Part shown: positions 20,209 through 32,386 of the stretch, piece after piece | Layout of the letters: every line of letters begins with the position of its first letter | Numbering within the stretch: position 1 is the first letter of the stretch | Assembly: GCA_001972305.1 (NCBI GenBank) | Contig: BDDD01001826.1 | Coordinates: forward strand, 75,389 to 139,388 | Origin: Cephalotus follicularis | Taxonomy: Eukaryota; Streptophyta; Magnoliopsida; Oxalidales; Cephalotaceae | Length of the DNA: 64,000 bases | Direction: 5' to 3' | Notes under the pieces: generated by a model | Database searches by the model: none | Told to the model about the DNA's origin: nothing | What the model saw: the letters and a program-made list of their open reading frames with translations, nothing else | Program-made: the position numbers and the translations under genes

Positions 20209-21356
20209 AATGAACCACCCTTGGATTGCGATCCAAGGGAAATGGAGAGAGACGCTCAAAGTTAATGGAGCCGAGCGTGCTCACGGACATGCATGTGATG
20301 TAAGGATAGTAGTCGGGGAGTGCACAATGCCCCGGTGAAGCGGTGTAAAGGGTTCACTAGAGGTTCATGACCACCAAGTTTTATGAAATGTTCTATTTCA
20401 TGAGATATGAACAGAAAAAGGGTTTTAAAGATGTTTTGTTTATGAATGCGAAGAAAATGATTTTACTGATGTTTTCAAGTATGGCTGTGATACAAGCCAA
20501 AAGAAAGTATGAATCAAAAACGTTTTTGATTGTTTTCAAGTATGCTGGTTATATATATACGAGAAAATCTATGATTTTAGAAATGTTCTGGTTTTCTAAA
20601 ACTAGAAGATGATTTTCAAAGATATTATGAAATGTATGATGAGTGAAATGTTTTGATACAAACTATAAAAAATAACGGACTTCAATAACGTTTTATGACT
20701 ATGCTTCTTACTGGGCTCTTAAAAGCTCACTCCTTTCAATGTCTTGTTTTTAAACAAATCTTCCAGGAAACGTTGAACGTGAAGTTACGAGCTGTAGAGG
20801 AAGTTCGCAAAAGAAGTGTAAGGAAAAAGGAGTATGATATGCTATGCAGTTATGTTTTAATGTCATGTGTTAATGTTTTGTGCCATGTAACGTTTTATGA
20901 TAGACGGTGTATAGATGTTATAGTATAAAAACAAATGCTATAGGTTATGATGTTTTTATGTAAGATGATGATATCAAAAGTTATTGAACATACTTGAGTG
21001 TATGAGATGTTAATGATAAAAGCGAGTATAAGATTGTTTTATGATGTGATGAGTTTATGTTTTTCCGCTGTGTAAGGCTACATGTTAAGTGATGTATAAA
21101 TTTAAAGGTATTAGAAATGATCATGATAATGAGAATATGACATTTTGAAATTGGTGTTTCAAAGATGTAGGCATATGTGATCCTGTGAAGTTATTGAGTA
21201 ATAATGTTAGATTTTAAATCTAAGTTAAGATTAAATGATATGAAATGGATCGTTGAATGATTAAATGATTTGACGGTTAAAGATTACACCCACGTAACAC
21301 ACCGATCTTCGAAGCTCGCTTTGAGCTTAAATTGGACTCGGGTCGGGGGCGCTACA
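20209..21356 (+). mobile_element. B 3' LTR fragment (5' truncated)
   Basis: Positions 20209-20350 align almost perfectly with 14532-14675 of the B 5' LTR (shared GGATTGCGATCCAAGG and CCGAGCGTGCTCACGGACAT). After about 20351 similarity drops, and the LTR end (GGGGGCGCTACA, 21356) differs strongly from the 5' LTR end. The first roughly 1620 bp of the LTR are absent. No gene seen. Confidence 0.8.
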
Positions 21357-23056
21357 TGACCTGCATGAATGAAGAAGAAGAAGAATGTGACAAATGTTAG
21401 TATGCATGCAACCTGCAGAAGGAGATGAGAAGGAAACAAAGTGGGAATGCGGAAATGGAATGGGGAAGAGAGGGAGAACACAGGAGTGTTCTTTCAGTGC
21501 AGAGAAAAAGTAGGAGAGGGAGCCATCTGCATAAGAACAACCCTATCTCCACCTCTCTCTCTTGTTTAAAACGCCTAAGGAGAGGAAAGAAAGAAACAGT
21601 GAGTGTGAAGAGGGAGAACCACCATTGTTTAGCACTTGGAGCTTGGAACTTGGAGCCCTTGGGTTTGCAACTGGGCACAAATCTTGGAGCTGCTGTGACC
21701 GGTTCTAGGACTTAGAGAGGTGGACTTTCTAGTTCCTAACTTGGAACGAAAAGGTAGGGGAAGCCATAACTGTATTTCTTGAGATTAATGTTCATGTGTG
21801 GACCATGTTTTGGTGCATAGATTGCATGATTCCTGGTTTGTTACTTGTCACTGGATCAATGCCATGTTGTGCTAGATATGTAATATGTATCTGCAGGTTG
21901 GTAGCCTGCCTTGATTACATATTATTTTGCAAGTATGCGGGTTTTGATGGTCACTTTTCGTCACGCGTGAGGAAGAAGACTACTGGTGTTCGAAACACGT
22001 CGACGTCTTTTTAGAGCATCGATGCCTTTTGGTTATCTGCTTGGATATTGATGTATATTACGTCAACGCCTAAGGTTCCTACCTTAACGCGTCGATGCCT
22101 TAAGCGAAATGATGGCGTTTAAAGGTTCCAGACCTTGAGCTTCGATGGGTATGAATATTGACATCGACGCCTTCAAACTGTAGAAAGCGTTGAGACTAAG
22201 GACATGGACATCGATGTTGAGGGACAAAGACATCGACGCCTTTTAATAGACATCGACGACTTCTGGTACTGTTTGGAAGTTTCCTTATTTAAGATGCGAA
22301 ACAATCCTGACTCCTGTTAGGGTGCATTTGAGCATTTGTATGCATTACATATACACTGTTTACTGCCTGTTTATTACTGTTTGTAATCGTTGATGATTTC
22401 TAAAGTTATGATATTTAGAAATGCATATCTGAACTCGGTATACGCCATTTGGAGTACGAAAATATATATTGGTTAATAACGTGTTTTCGAACAACTAGAA
22501 AGCAATTTATACTACTGATTTGTTCAAAGGTATTTCCTTCTACTGAAAATGCATATTTCAAATGTTTATTACTTTCAGAAACATTTTGAAATGAACTGCC
22601 TGTGGTCGATCTAAACGATCACTACTGTACTATTTACTGCACTGTTTACTGTATTGATTCACTGTGTTGCTCTGTGAATTTGCTGTGATTGTGCTTCAGC
22701 CGTACTAGCTGCATGGCGGGGACTGCCAGTGATGACTAGTGCCAGGGTTGACCTAGGGGCCAGGAGTTGGCTGGGTAACTCACTTGTAGTGTACTGTAAC
22801 CTCGCTTGGTTGCCTGGAGAAGGGACCGAAGTAGGAGTGTAACGTGGGGCCAGGGGATGGCGGTGTTTCACATACTGACTGCCTGTTTTGGTCCCTTTGT
22901 GGACTTACTGTACTGCCTGTTGGTCCTTCTCGGACGTTACTGTGCCTGTGATGTAGCCCTGGCCGGGTTACTACTGTACTGTTGTTGCATACATATATTT
23001 TCATATATATGTCCTTACTGATATTTTACTGTACTGCTAAACATATATATATATTC

Positions 23057-23087
<31 letters not shown>

Positions 23088-23587
23088 AGCATTTTACTGT
23101 ACTGCATCATCTGTGCACACATCACATGACATGCATGTAATTTTGGTCTCGAACTACTTTTATGACTTAGCCGAGTGAGGACAAAGGCTAACCCCCTACT
23201 TTACAGATTGATGCAGTGGATCGGTTGGACTAGCCTGGACGAAGAGCAAGCCTTTCTGTAGTTGCTGTTGTTTTCCTCTAATTTGTAATAACCTGGTTTT
23301 GTTTAAGGACTACTGATGTACTATTCTGATGGTTATTTGTTGAACTTTACTTTTCGATTAATGTACTGTGATCCAGGTCCGTTTTGTGGGCTTTTAGCAA
23401 TGACAAATTTCTATTGAGTAGCGTGCAGTATGGGATGCACGTTACGTGTTTTCAGCTTATGAGTTTTAATGCTTCTGCAACTGATGTGTTATTTGAAAAG
23501 TTTAATTTATGGTATTTGCATAAGCTGAATCTTTATGTTAATTGCCTTTACCGCTTTTTGCGCTTTTGTCGAAAATGGGGCGTGACA
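21357..23587 (+). mobile_element. A 3' LTR, first ~460 bp missing
   Basis: Starts at TGACCTGCATGAATGAAG, matching position about 7358 of the A 5' LTR, and ends GGGGCGTGACA before TAAAA. It retains the promoter-like block, donor-like site, TCGACGCC cluster (22000-22260), TA-rich tract (23040-23082) and acceptor-like block. By eye it differs from the 5' LTR at about 4-5% of positions over its first 110 bases. Confidence 0.88.
21754..23216 (+). other. Putative intron inside the A 3' LTR
   Basis: Donor-like AAG|GTAGGGG at 21753/21754 and acceptor-like GGCTAACCCCCTACTTTACAG ending at 23216, as in the A 5' LTR. Both ends are unchanged although the interior has accumulated differences. Confidence 0.42.
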
Positions 23588-25787
23588 TAAAACATACCTT
23601 TCAAAACCACATGTTCCATAACTGAGTACCATAACATATCACATATTAGAAACACATAGTAGCTAGGGACTCGCGACATCCACATTGCCAGTAGAATTGA
23701 AGTGTACGACACTACACAAACAATTCCCATAACATATCATATCACAGAACATAAAATTAGGATCGATCCAGGCCTCTATCACAAATCCTATCCAAGGAAA
23801 TCACAGAGAGACACCATAAAGAAATCACACCTTTACGGAAAGTGTCATGTCCCCGTGCCAGGCCTGCAACTTGCCTATGGTACGCCCCATAGGTAGGTAC
23901 AAACTCAGTATGTCACAATTTCGAAAACATTGATTTTATCACAATCAATTTTAAAACACATAAAGGTTTTCCAAAACATATTCATAAATCTTTATCGAAC
24001 GATATCATTTCACATAACACATACTTTCGTAATCGAAAAATCATCTTACTTATTTTCACAATAAAAGACGATTTCATAACATTTCGTAAACATATTGGAA
24101 CCGAAGTGTAAAGCCAAAAATATTCATTTTCATAAAATATTAAAATGACTTCGTTTCTAAAACATATACAAATACAGATCATAGCGGAGTTCATAAAATC
24201 GAAAAAATCATATTCATAAAACTGATATTAATTTGAATAAATCAGATGTCCAAGAAGAGAATATCTGTACCTTATGCGATCACAGATAAGTTTACGAATA
24301 ACCCATAATTGAAAAGTCCCACGTAGCACAATAATCTATACAATATGAAAACATTCATATAAGGGTCTGAAAAATAATTGCCGGCATAAAACAGATTCAT
24401 AACGGTGCTCAAAGTAGACCCGGATTCATCGGAAGAATAAACGGATAAAAGAATAGGAAAACATAAAGTTATAGGACAATCCAGCCGACTGCAGCAGAGC
24501 TCCAGTACAAAGCATGGTAGTCGACTGTATCACATGGACTAGCCGACTACTCAATCAGGGTAGCAACCAGTCGACTGAGACAGGGGGTCCAGCTGACTGT
24601 GCAAGACAAAACAGTCGACTAGTTCATAAGACAGTCAACTACTCAAAGCAAAACAGTCTACTGTTCATATAGGCAGCCGACTGTCCTGGGCGACAGAAAA
24701 CAAGAATATGACAGTTATATGCAATTTTGCTGTCAAAGCTTGGAGTCCATGATACTAGAGTACTAAAAACACTTAAAAGAACTCTAAATGGTATTTAAAA
24801 CAACACATAACACTGAATTAAATGAAAGATACACAACAGTGGCCAACTAGTGGTGAGTAGGAAAAACAAACCATTGCATACCTATTTCCTAAACCATTTT
24901 CGGCATAATTACAATTGTCAATTACTAAAACCAGATTACAAAACTCACTCTAGATATTTACAGGTTTCCAACAAACTCTGAATTACTTGACATAACATAA
25001 AGAACAAGAACCAAAACCAATTTACAACTAGCAACCTATATGCAAGAATTGGATAGCCAACAACAGAAAACCAATCACCATGACATAACAACATAAGAAA
25101 CCAACCTGATGAATGACCAAAAACAGTTGCAGAGACACCAATATTAGTGGACAACAACGACTGTTCCAAAAGAAAACAGGAGAAGAAAACACACTTTCAC
25201 AGCCTGCCATTGTTATGCATAACAAGTAAAAAAATCCTTAAACCAACTATGAGCAACAAACCTGATTATTGAGGAAGACACTTGCACAAGAACACAACTA
25301 ATTCTTACACTTGCAGGTTCGACATTTTCCAAGAGTACAAGAGAGCAAGGTGGCATCACATGGTAACCAACTTACATACTTAAACAGAAATAGGGAGAGG
25401 AATTCAGCTAATATAAGGAAAAGGAGAGACAAAATCATGTTGGATTACGAAAGATGGAGAGATTTTGGGTGAGGGAGTTAAGGGGAGAGAGATAAACAGG
25501 ATTTGGGAGATATGGGAGATAGAGGATTCGTGAGAGAGGGGCAGATAAGAGAGAGAAAAGGAAATAAATTAAAATAAAAGATTTGGTTTTATTAATTTAG
25601 TAAAAACTGATTTAAAAGAATTTAAAATAAAATAAACAATCCTTACATACACATACATATTAACATATCCATAACCAAGGCTGGTATCAGTCAGCCCAAA
25701 CACATAGACCCAAAATAAAGTAGACCACCTACTTAACAAAACAGATTAAAAGTTCGAAATATGCACCCGGACAAACAGGGTATTACA
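23588..25787 (-). mobile_element. J 5' LTR, outer part
   Basis: Resumes J after A with the duplicated TAAAA. The plus-strand text matches the D LTR order: AATTGAAGTGTACG block, CCCCGTGCCAGGCC block, CTGTACCTTATGCG block, palindrome cluster, A/G-rich stretch and the terminal CAGGGTATTACA at 25787. Reconstructed J LTR length is about 2.74 kb. No gene seen. Confidence 0.86.
24480..24700 (-). repeat. Palindrome cluster in the J 5' LTR
   Basis: Copies of CAGCCGACTG, TAGTCGACTG, CAGTCGACTG and CAGTCGACTA, e.g. starting at 24482, 24518 and 24540. Spacing is less regular than in D, E, G and H, with more decayed copies, consistent with an older LTR. The position inside the LTR corresponds to the D and E arrays. 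Confidence 0.85.
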
Positions 25788-27595
25788 GTGGAACTGAGAG
25801 AGTTGTCACCTGGTGAAAGCCCACAGAATGAGGAGGAATTAGAGGTTCAACCCTATACAGACATTGTCGGGGAAGGTTCCCAACCTGAGAGTGGATCTCA
25901 GTTAGGCGCTCATCAGGTAAGGAGATCAGGCAGAGTTTCCGGTTGCCCCTGAGAGTTATAGCTTTCTCATTGAGAGAACTGATGAACTCAACGACATCAA
26001 TGATGACGAGCCTATCAGCTACGAGGAAGCAGTGAAGAGCACTGAATTTGGGGCATGGCTAGAGGCCATGAAATCCAAGATGGACTCCATGGACGCCAAC
26101 CAAGTATGGAACTTGGTCGATGCACCAGAGGGTATTAACCGCATTGTATGCAAATGGATCTTCAAGAGGAAGATTGGCGCTGATTGTAAGATAGAGACTT
26201 ATAAAGCGCGATAGGTCACAAAAGGGTATAGACAAAGACACAGAGTCAACTATACCAAAACTTTCTCACCAGTCGCTATGCTTAAGTCCATTCGGATATC
26301 GCTTGTTATTTCCACTCATTATGATTATGAGATGTGGCAAACGGATGTCAAGACAGCTTTCTTGAATGGCTTTCTTGAAGACGACATTTACATGTCCCAA
26401 CCTGAGGGGTTTTCATCCAAGGAGCATCCATAGAGAGTGTGTAAACTCCAAAGGTCGATCTATGTCGTTAAGCAAGCATCCCGTGGCTAGAACATCCGTT
26501 TTGACGATACAGTTAAGACTTTTGTTTTCATCAAAAACGTGGATGAGCCTTGTGTCTACTGGAAACTGGATGGCCCAAACATCACTTTCTTGGTACTATA
26601 CATTGATGACTTACAAATCATAGTGAATGATGTAGGTATGTTGTAGTCCATTAAGGTATGGTTATCCAAGAACTTCTCCATGAAGGATTTGGGAGTCGCT
26701 TCCTATATATTGGTTATAAAGATCTATAGATACAGATCTAATAGGTTTCTGGGACCCTCCCAAAGCCAGTACATCAGCAAGGTGGTGAAACGGTATGGCC
26801 TTAAGAATTCCAAGCATGGCCTTCTACCGATTGGCCAGGGAATTCACCTCTCCAAGAGGATGTCTCCAAAGACAAATGAGGAGAGGGCTCGCATGAGTAG
26901 GCAACCATATGCTTCGGCTGCTGGCTCCATCATGTATGCCATGCTATGTATTAGGCCTGATGTCTCCTATGCCCTTGGCATGGCTAGTCGATTTAAGTCC
27001 GATCTAGGTTAGAAACACTGGGAAGTGGTCAAGGGGGTTCTTAAATACCTGAGAAGGACTCAAGATATCTTATTGGTCTATGGAGGAGATAGTGAGTTAA
27101 GATTAGAGGGCTATACACACTCTAGTTTCAACAGTGATCCGGATGATCACAAATCAATTTTAGGATATGTTTTCGTCCTGAACGGAGGTCCTGTGAGGTG
27201 TAGGAGTTCGAAGTAAGAAACTACTACTTACTGCACTACAAAAGCGAAATATGTTGCAGCCTTAGATGTCGCTAAGGAAGCTGTTTGGATACGAAAGTTC
27301 ATTGCTGAACTTGATGTGGTTCCAACCATTGAACGTCTAGTTGTGGTGTACTACGACAACAATGGGGCTATTGCACAGGCTAAAGAACCCCGGTCTCATC
27401 ATCGCTCTAATTATATATAGTGACAGTATCACCTGATTAGAGAGATCATTGATGGAGGAGACATTACCCGTGGGAGAGTTGCCACGGAGGCAAACTTAGC
27501 AGACCATCTGACCAAGGCCTTGAGCAGCACTATTCTAGAGAGACATCGAAGTGCCATGGGCTTAGGCTATAGGTCATCGTGGCTATAGGGCCAAG
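25788..27595 (+). pseudogene. pol: Copia pol: reverse transcriptase and RNase H (multiple stops)
   Basis: Starts in the integrase-RT linker (ELSPGESPQNEEELE and RRSGRVS). RT blocks: PISYEEAVKSTEFGAWLEAM, QVWNLVDAPEGI, CKWIFKRKIG, WQTDVKTAFLNGFLEDDIYM and catalytic LYIDDLQIIVND near 26600. A later block reads MSRQPYASAAGSIMYAMLC, then RPDVSYALGMASRF. RNase H: VLKYLRRTQDILLVYGG, GYTHSSFNSDPDDHKS and the distal YYDNNGAIAQAKEP and HLTKALS blocks. Several in-frame stops (near 26212, 26431, 27010, 27214). Its upstream half lies beyond J and off the window. Confidence 0.9.
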
Positions 27596-27603
27596 TGAGA
27601 GAT
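27585..27603 (+). promoter_or_regulatory. Copia polypurine tract
   Basis: TAGGGCCAAGTGAGAGAT lies directly before the TGATAGG LTR start, the usual place and composition of a copia plus-strand primer. Confidence 0.7.
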
Positions 27604-30600
27604 TGATAGGTTAGGGGTGTCCCTGTATGCCACGATATGGCTCGTTGGTTGTATATATACACTATTGATTTATAAAATTATGTATTCCATTCATATTTCA
27701 TGTATAGTTTTATATATTGGCAACACTATGTGGCTCATCCAAACCAACCAAAAGGAATAGAATAATTATTCGTAATTAACTGTATGTCATATAGCTCCTC
27801 GTCACATCAAAAGTGTCGGATCTCGTGCCAGGGAGGCTATGAGAATGAGATCCTTACTCCCTATGACAAACCATTCCAAGTCATGGGTTCACTTTCTTCG
27901 GGCCACTGATGAACTGTGAAGACTTGTCACGTTAAGCTTGCTCCCTGGTTTGCAGTGGAGGATGGTTGTCTTGTAGCCATTTCGGTTTATCCCTAAAGCT
28001 AAATGTCAGGTGTGTGCTGAGAGCATGACACTAAACAGACCCACCAATAGGAAACCTATTTGGATAGTCAATACCCAACGTCAATAGGATTCCTATGGTC
28101 TCAGTAGTATATAGTCTATGGTGACTAGTAGGTGTATAGCCTGTGTTGTCTCCTTTGCTCTGAGCGGCTGGTATACATTGTGTAGTGACTGCTTGACTTT
28201 GATTTTCGCCTTCCCTAGCACTAGCCACATGCTGGCAAAAAGGTTGTCTTTAGGTATTGTGGGAGCTGCATTTAGAGATGTATGGGCGAGTGTGCACTAG
28301 GGCATCGTCACACCCGGGCTGAGGGTGACCGGCTCTATTTATCTATGTACATTGTAGAATTAAAGTCCTGATCAGGCATAGGTGGACTGAGAACGAGAGG
28401 TTCCTGTGGGAGGTCTACCGATAGTCTCAGTGCGAATATAGATTTATAGGTATCATAATAATACTAGAGGTGACATTCATCCAAACCCTAGACTGTGATC
28501 GGAGCCAAGTATGACAAGGCAAACATGACACATATGCCGATGACTGAGTAAAGCGACGGGCTATTCGGACCATGATAGATAGACGTGGTAATACACGGAT
28601 CCGAAGGGTGACTGGCGCTCACACCGGGGCTGTTTTGATAGTCAGTGACTATTAGAATGGTCGTACCAGAAATCAGGATGTTCTTGGAATATATCTTCAT
28701 GACCAGAGATTGACATGCTTTCAGCTCCTGCCTGACTTTGAACAGGTTGACATGACTTTGAACAGGTTGACATGTGAGAGACACATGTCATTTAGTGAAA
28801 GGACAACATCAGGGAAGATGTTGCTTTCATAGAAAGTATTTCATTTTTTGGATTTAGGTCCAGGGAATGCCACGATCAAATATTCCATGCAGAGGGTTTT
28901 TGAAAATAGAAAAGATTGTCTCATCCTACCTTTAGGCGTCAACGCCATGAAGAGCAAGAGGTCTCCTCCAGTAATGGGTAGATCGACACTTCTAGAGTCC
29001 GATGGCATTGTGGTTCGAGTTTTGGCTTGTTGGCCAGAATCCGGAAGGTGCTCTGGGGATGAGCAGTGACTACTTCAAGCGCCTAGTAGCAAAGTGGTGG
29101 AGCCTCCAACATTGGTGTGGTTGCTTCCCTTTTGTATTTATGGTAACTGATGTGAATTCCGTTTATGTTTTTGGGGGCATGCTTGATTTTGTTTTTAGTT
29201 CAATTGATAATTAAACGGTGATCCTTGGCTTTTCATTTTGGTACTAAGATGTAAGTGTGAACCTTGGCCTGCTGTCTTGGTGTTTTTGAAAAATTAAAAT
29301 TATACACACTAACGTCCTAGGACCAAATCGACCGGGAAACCTTCTGGGTTTTCCAACAGTATCTGTATTCATTATTGACTTTGAAATACCTAGCCAGGTT
29401 CAGGCAAACCGGAAATTTGGGTTTCTGGAAAGTCTTGTCGATAGTCATAATGGTAATTACAGATTTATAGATACCGACAAATCTACGGTTGACACATATC
29501 CTTACCCTAGGTCATGATCGAAGCCGAGGATGATGAGGGAATATAGTACACGCTAGTTGTCGTCAGGATAAAGTACCGGATGTGTAAGAAACGGACTTAA
29601 ATTGTGAGAAATTAATCGGGGATTAATTTACACACCTGGAATATGATGGTCATAGTTTCAAGGTCTTCAAATAGTCAGGGACTATTTATGGTTTATTTAC
29701 CTAAGTGCGGGGCATCTTAGTAACATACCATCGTTACCGATTTTATTCCAGAATTTCATGTCCCACCTCATTATAATATGTAATGGATATATATATATAT
29801 CATCGTATAATAAAATGACGTGTGATGGTAGATGTCATATTGTGGTGTATTACTATGTTATGTGACTAATTGGTTGACATAACATACTAGAAGGCTTATG
29901 GTATCAAGTATTAATTGGATTATTAATTCTCGTATCTCTCTATCTCACTGTCTAGCTCCTTATTGGCTGCTTGGAAGACAACAAATTAACGTGTCTTCTT
30001 TGCTCGGACATCCCGTATGTCAAGTAACTCAGCAAATGGTAGTAAGACGTATGTCTTGGCGCCAATGGAAGGAAATTGGATTATATTAAGTGAATGTAAT
30101 CCATTAAAATGTTTTCTGATTTGGCTTGCTTGATGACGATCCTATTTTTATCGATTAATCACTGGGGATGTTGATTAATCACTGGGGAATGTGAAGGAAA
30201 AGACGTTTTGAAGAGAGAGAGCAATATGGTTTGTTCTTTGGAAGAGAGCCGGTGAAACTTGAAATAGAGAGGAGAGAAAACTTATACCATTATCCTTAAC
30301 ACCACTCCTTTATTTCTATTGGTGGTGTGTTGCTTTTCACAATGCTTTATACTTCCTATATTGATCCTAGACTAGGATTAGACATATAGAAATATGAAGG
30401 ACGGGTCTTTGCTGTTTTGTTCTTGTGTTAAAGCTTGAAGTTTCAGATTGGATACAAGAAGGAAGGAGTTTTGTTCCTTGGTATAATCTCTAACCTTCTT
30501 CATGTGCGAGTCATTATTTTGCTGGGCATAGCAATGACTTGTACAACATGTTTGTTTATTGTTATGTTTAATTCGCTAGTTGATTAGCGATCCTAGGACA

Positions 30601-30729
30601 GTTGTGATCATTTATGGATTTAGCTTATAGGATGTTCATAGGCTTGGAGCCAACTCTGATGAACATTAAAGTTGAACACCCTATACATCTAACACTTAAA
30701 ATGGACATAAACCCAACTTATTTCTTTCA
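27604..30729 (+). mobile_element. Copia LTR (about 3.1 kb, internally repeated)
   Basis: Begins TGATAGG after the purine tract and ends TTTCA before the PBS. It separates a copia pol end on its left from a copia PBS-gag on its right, so it acts as 3' LTR for one and 5' LTR for the other. An internal duplication is visible: the CGATAGTC and GATTTATAG(G/A)TA block near 28416-28700 recurs near 29441-29700. The first part (27604-28190) matches 45529-46106. The stretch 28840-29215 looks unlike the rest (see findings). No gene. Confidence 0.75.
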
Positions 30730-30731
30730 AT

Positions 30732-30743
30732 TGGTATCAGAGC
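30732..30743 (+). promoter_or_regulatory. Copia primer binding site
   Basis: TGGTATCAGAGC, a perfect 12-base match to the initiator tRNA-Met complement, two bases after the LTR end. Confidence 0.9.
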
Positions 30744-32386
30744 CCACTAATCAACCCCAGTTAGACTTTCATTTTTTATTTTTGGTGGCTGTTTTGAGTT
30801 ATTTTGGTGGTTGTTTTGACATAGAGTCATTCTGTTGCTGTTTAATGGTCGACTGTTTCGAGTAAAGCGTCGACGGTTAGAAAAATGATTGACGTTAAGC
30901 GCTGATGGTAACATTAAGCACCAACGGTTTAGCCAAAGCATCGACACTTAAGTGTTTAAACTTCAACTGTTTGTTTGAAGCGTGGAAGGTTACGCAAAGT
31001 GTCAATGCATAGCATGTAACCGCCGACGGTTATGATAAACCATCGAAGCCTTCAATGGGGCGAATAAAAGTTTTGAGCTTAAGTTATAATATCATTGGAA
31101 TGCTGGATTTTAATTAATATAGTGGCAGTTATACCATTATATGCCACGTTATGATTCGATTTGCCATCAAAAATTAAAATATTTTAATGTTTATTCAAAA
31201 TTTATATTAGATATAATTTTTGGATGTCTTATGCACGATGGTAGGCTATGGGACTTGACCTAGTTTTTGGTTTCTTTAGTGGATGTTTAATTTGCTTTAT
31301 TAATTTTATTTGGTTTGTTATAAGGTTGCCTCATGATAATTCCTTATCTTTTCTTCCTCTCTATGATAAGATTCTCTTCTCCCTATGATTTGTATTCTCT
31401 TCTTTATATTTAAATGTATTTTATTAAAAGATTGTAAGCAAAATAGGAGAATCAAATGAAGGTTGAAGAGGAAGATCAAGGAAGTTGCAAGACCAAATGA
31501 AGGCATGAATGCATCGTGCATTGTGTAATAAAGTAGAATTAAATAGTTCACCTAGGAGACCAAGTGATCACATTGGCTCGTGTGGATCACTTATAGTATT
31601 CTCCCTAGCCTAAGCATTTTATTTTGTGTTGGACATAGGGTGCATAAGATGAATGGTCCAAATACGACTATGCATGTAAGTCGTAATTAATTGAATTTGG
31701 CTAATGAAACCAATGAATTAATTAATGGATCGGCTATCTAAAATGTGAGACATAAATTCCTCCAAGTTTTTTAATAAATAATAAGTCGTAACGCTAGGGA
31801 CACAAGATTGTGACCCGACGTGGCTTTCCACAGTTCTCGTTGAGTGGCATGGGCAGACTGTGGGCGGTCAAGCTATAGCTGAGGTTTTCTATCTGTCAGA
31901 TGCCATGTCAACGTCAGTATTGGGTATTGCAAGGAAATCACAATGTTTTTCACTTGGACATGTACACGTGTGGGTGTTAAAACGTGTGTATTTCTTTGAG
32001 GATTGTGGGTATCGACTTATACTGGCTCTAATGGTAGGTTGAGCTATAGTCGTGATCATATTGAGCTGGTAGGCCAAATCTATGATTTGATCTTACACAA
32101 GCGTATGTGGGATTTCATCACGAGCAGCGTAAATTGGCAGGTGAGCCTAGCTATCTTAGGTGTTATGGTTTGTCCAGCTATAGCTGAGGCCATAATATAC
32201 TGAGATAGATTCCAATCCCCACTAGGAGGTGGATCTCCTGAATTCCACATGGAGGTGTGGGATACGATTAGAATAGTGTGAGGAACCACAAGCACTAAAG
32301 ACCAAGTGTTATGGTAGTAACGTGAAAATTGACATATTTTCTAAAACGTTCTATTGTTTCCTTTAGGTGGTGTATACTTTGCAAAC
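30744..32386 (+). other. Copia untranslated leader
   Basis: About 1.6 kb between PBS and gag with no sustained reading frame. It holds a cluster of decayed TCGACG-like motifs (30848-31050) and AT-rich sequence (31080-31560). Just before gag, TTTCCTTTAG at 32357-32366 is acceptor-like. Confidence 0.7.
30848..31055 (+). repeat. TCGACGGTT-type motif cluster in the copia leader
   Basis: Motifs such as GCGTCGACGGTT, GCACCAACGGTT, GCATCGACACTT and CGCCGACGGTT recur about every 20-30 bp. The core resembles the gypsy LTR clusters although this is a copia element. Confidence 0.7.

Larger units (their letters stand above)
12910..21356 (+). mobile_element. Element B: Ty3/gypsy element, probably recombinant, inside A
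   Basis: 5' LTR 12910-15257, PBS 15262-15273, an extra upstream ORF, gag, zinc knuckles, protease, RT, RNase H, integrase, then an abrupt switch near 20209 into the interior of an LTR that ends at 21356. The flanks are GTGTC (12905-12909) and TGACC (21357-21361), so there is no target duplication. The left flank is A RNase H-linker sequence and the right flank is interior A LTR sequence. The 5' and 3' LTR ends differ at about 17 of the last 59 positions. Confidence 0.85.
6896..23587 (+). mobile_element. Element A: Ty3/gypsy retrotransposon with perfect TSD
   Basis: 5' LTR 6896-9552, PBS 9557-9568, gag, protease, RT and RNase H to 12909, then element B, then a 5'-truncated 3' LTR (21357-23587). 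Flanked by TAAAA at 6891-6895 and 23588-23592, a perfect 5-bp duplication inside the J 5' LTR. Integrase and roughly the first 460 bp of its 3' LTR are missing where B sits. Family termini are TGTAACGCCC and GGGGTGTGACA or GGGGCGTGACA. Confidence 0.9.
1..25787 (-). mobile_element. Element J: nested Ty3/gypsy chromovirus-like retrotransposon, left end outside window
   Basis: Read on the minus strand from the right: 5' LTR (6349-6895 plus 23588-25787, split by element A), PBS at 6332-6343, gag (6185 to about 5567, then 2439 to 2000, split by solo LTR G), protease, RT and RNase H, reaching base 1 before integrase. The 3' LTR must lie left of the window. The right LTR end abuts copia pol sequence at 25788, so J inserted into that copia element; the flanking GTGGA at 25788-25792 should be half of its target duplication. 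Family membership with D and E follows from near-identical protein blocks. Stops, frameshifts and catalytic changes make it non-autonomous. Confidence 0.85.

Noticed and set aside
23040-23084. TA-rich microsatellite as a replication origin or matrix attachment site
   Set aside because: Simple (TA)n tracts occur at the same place in each related LTR; nothing else supports origin function.
1-25787. Integrated plant pararetrovirus (caulimovirid)
   Set aside because: The elements have long LTRs, integrase, chromodomain-like tails and TSDs, and no movement protein; these are Ty3/gypsy retrotransposon traits.
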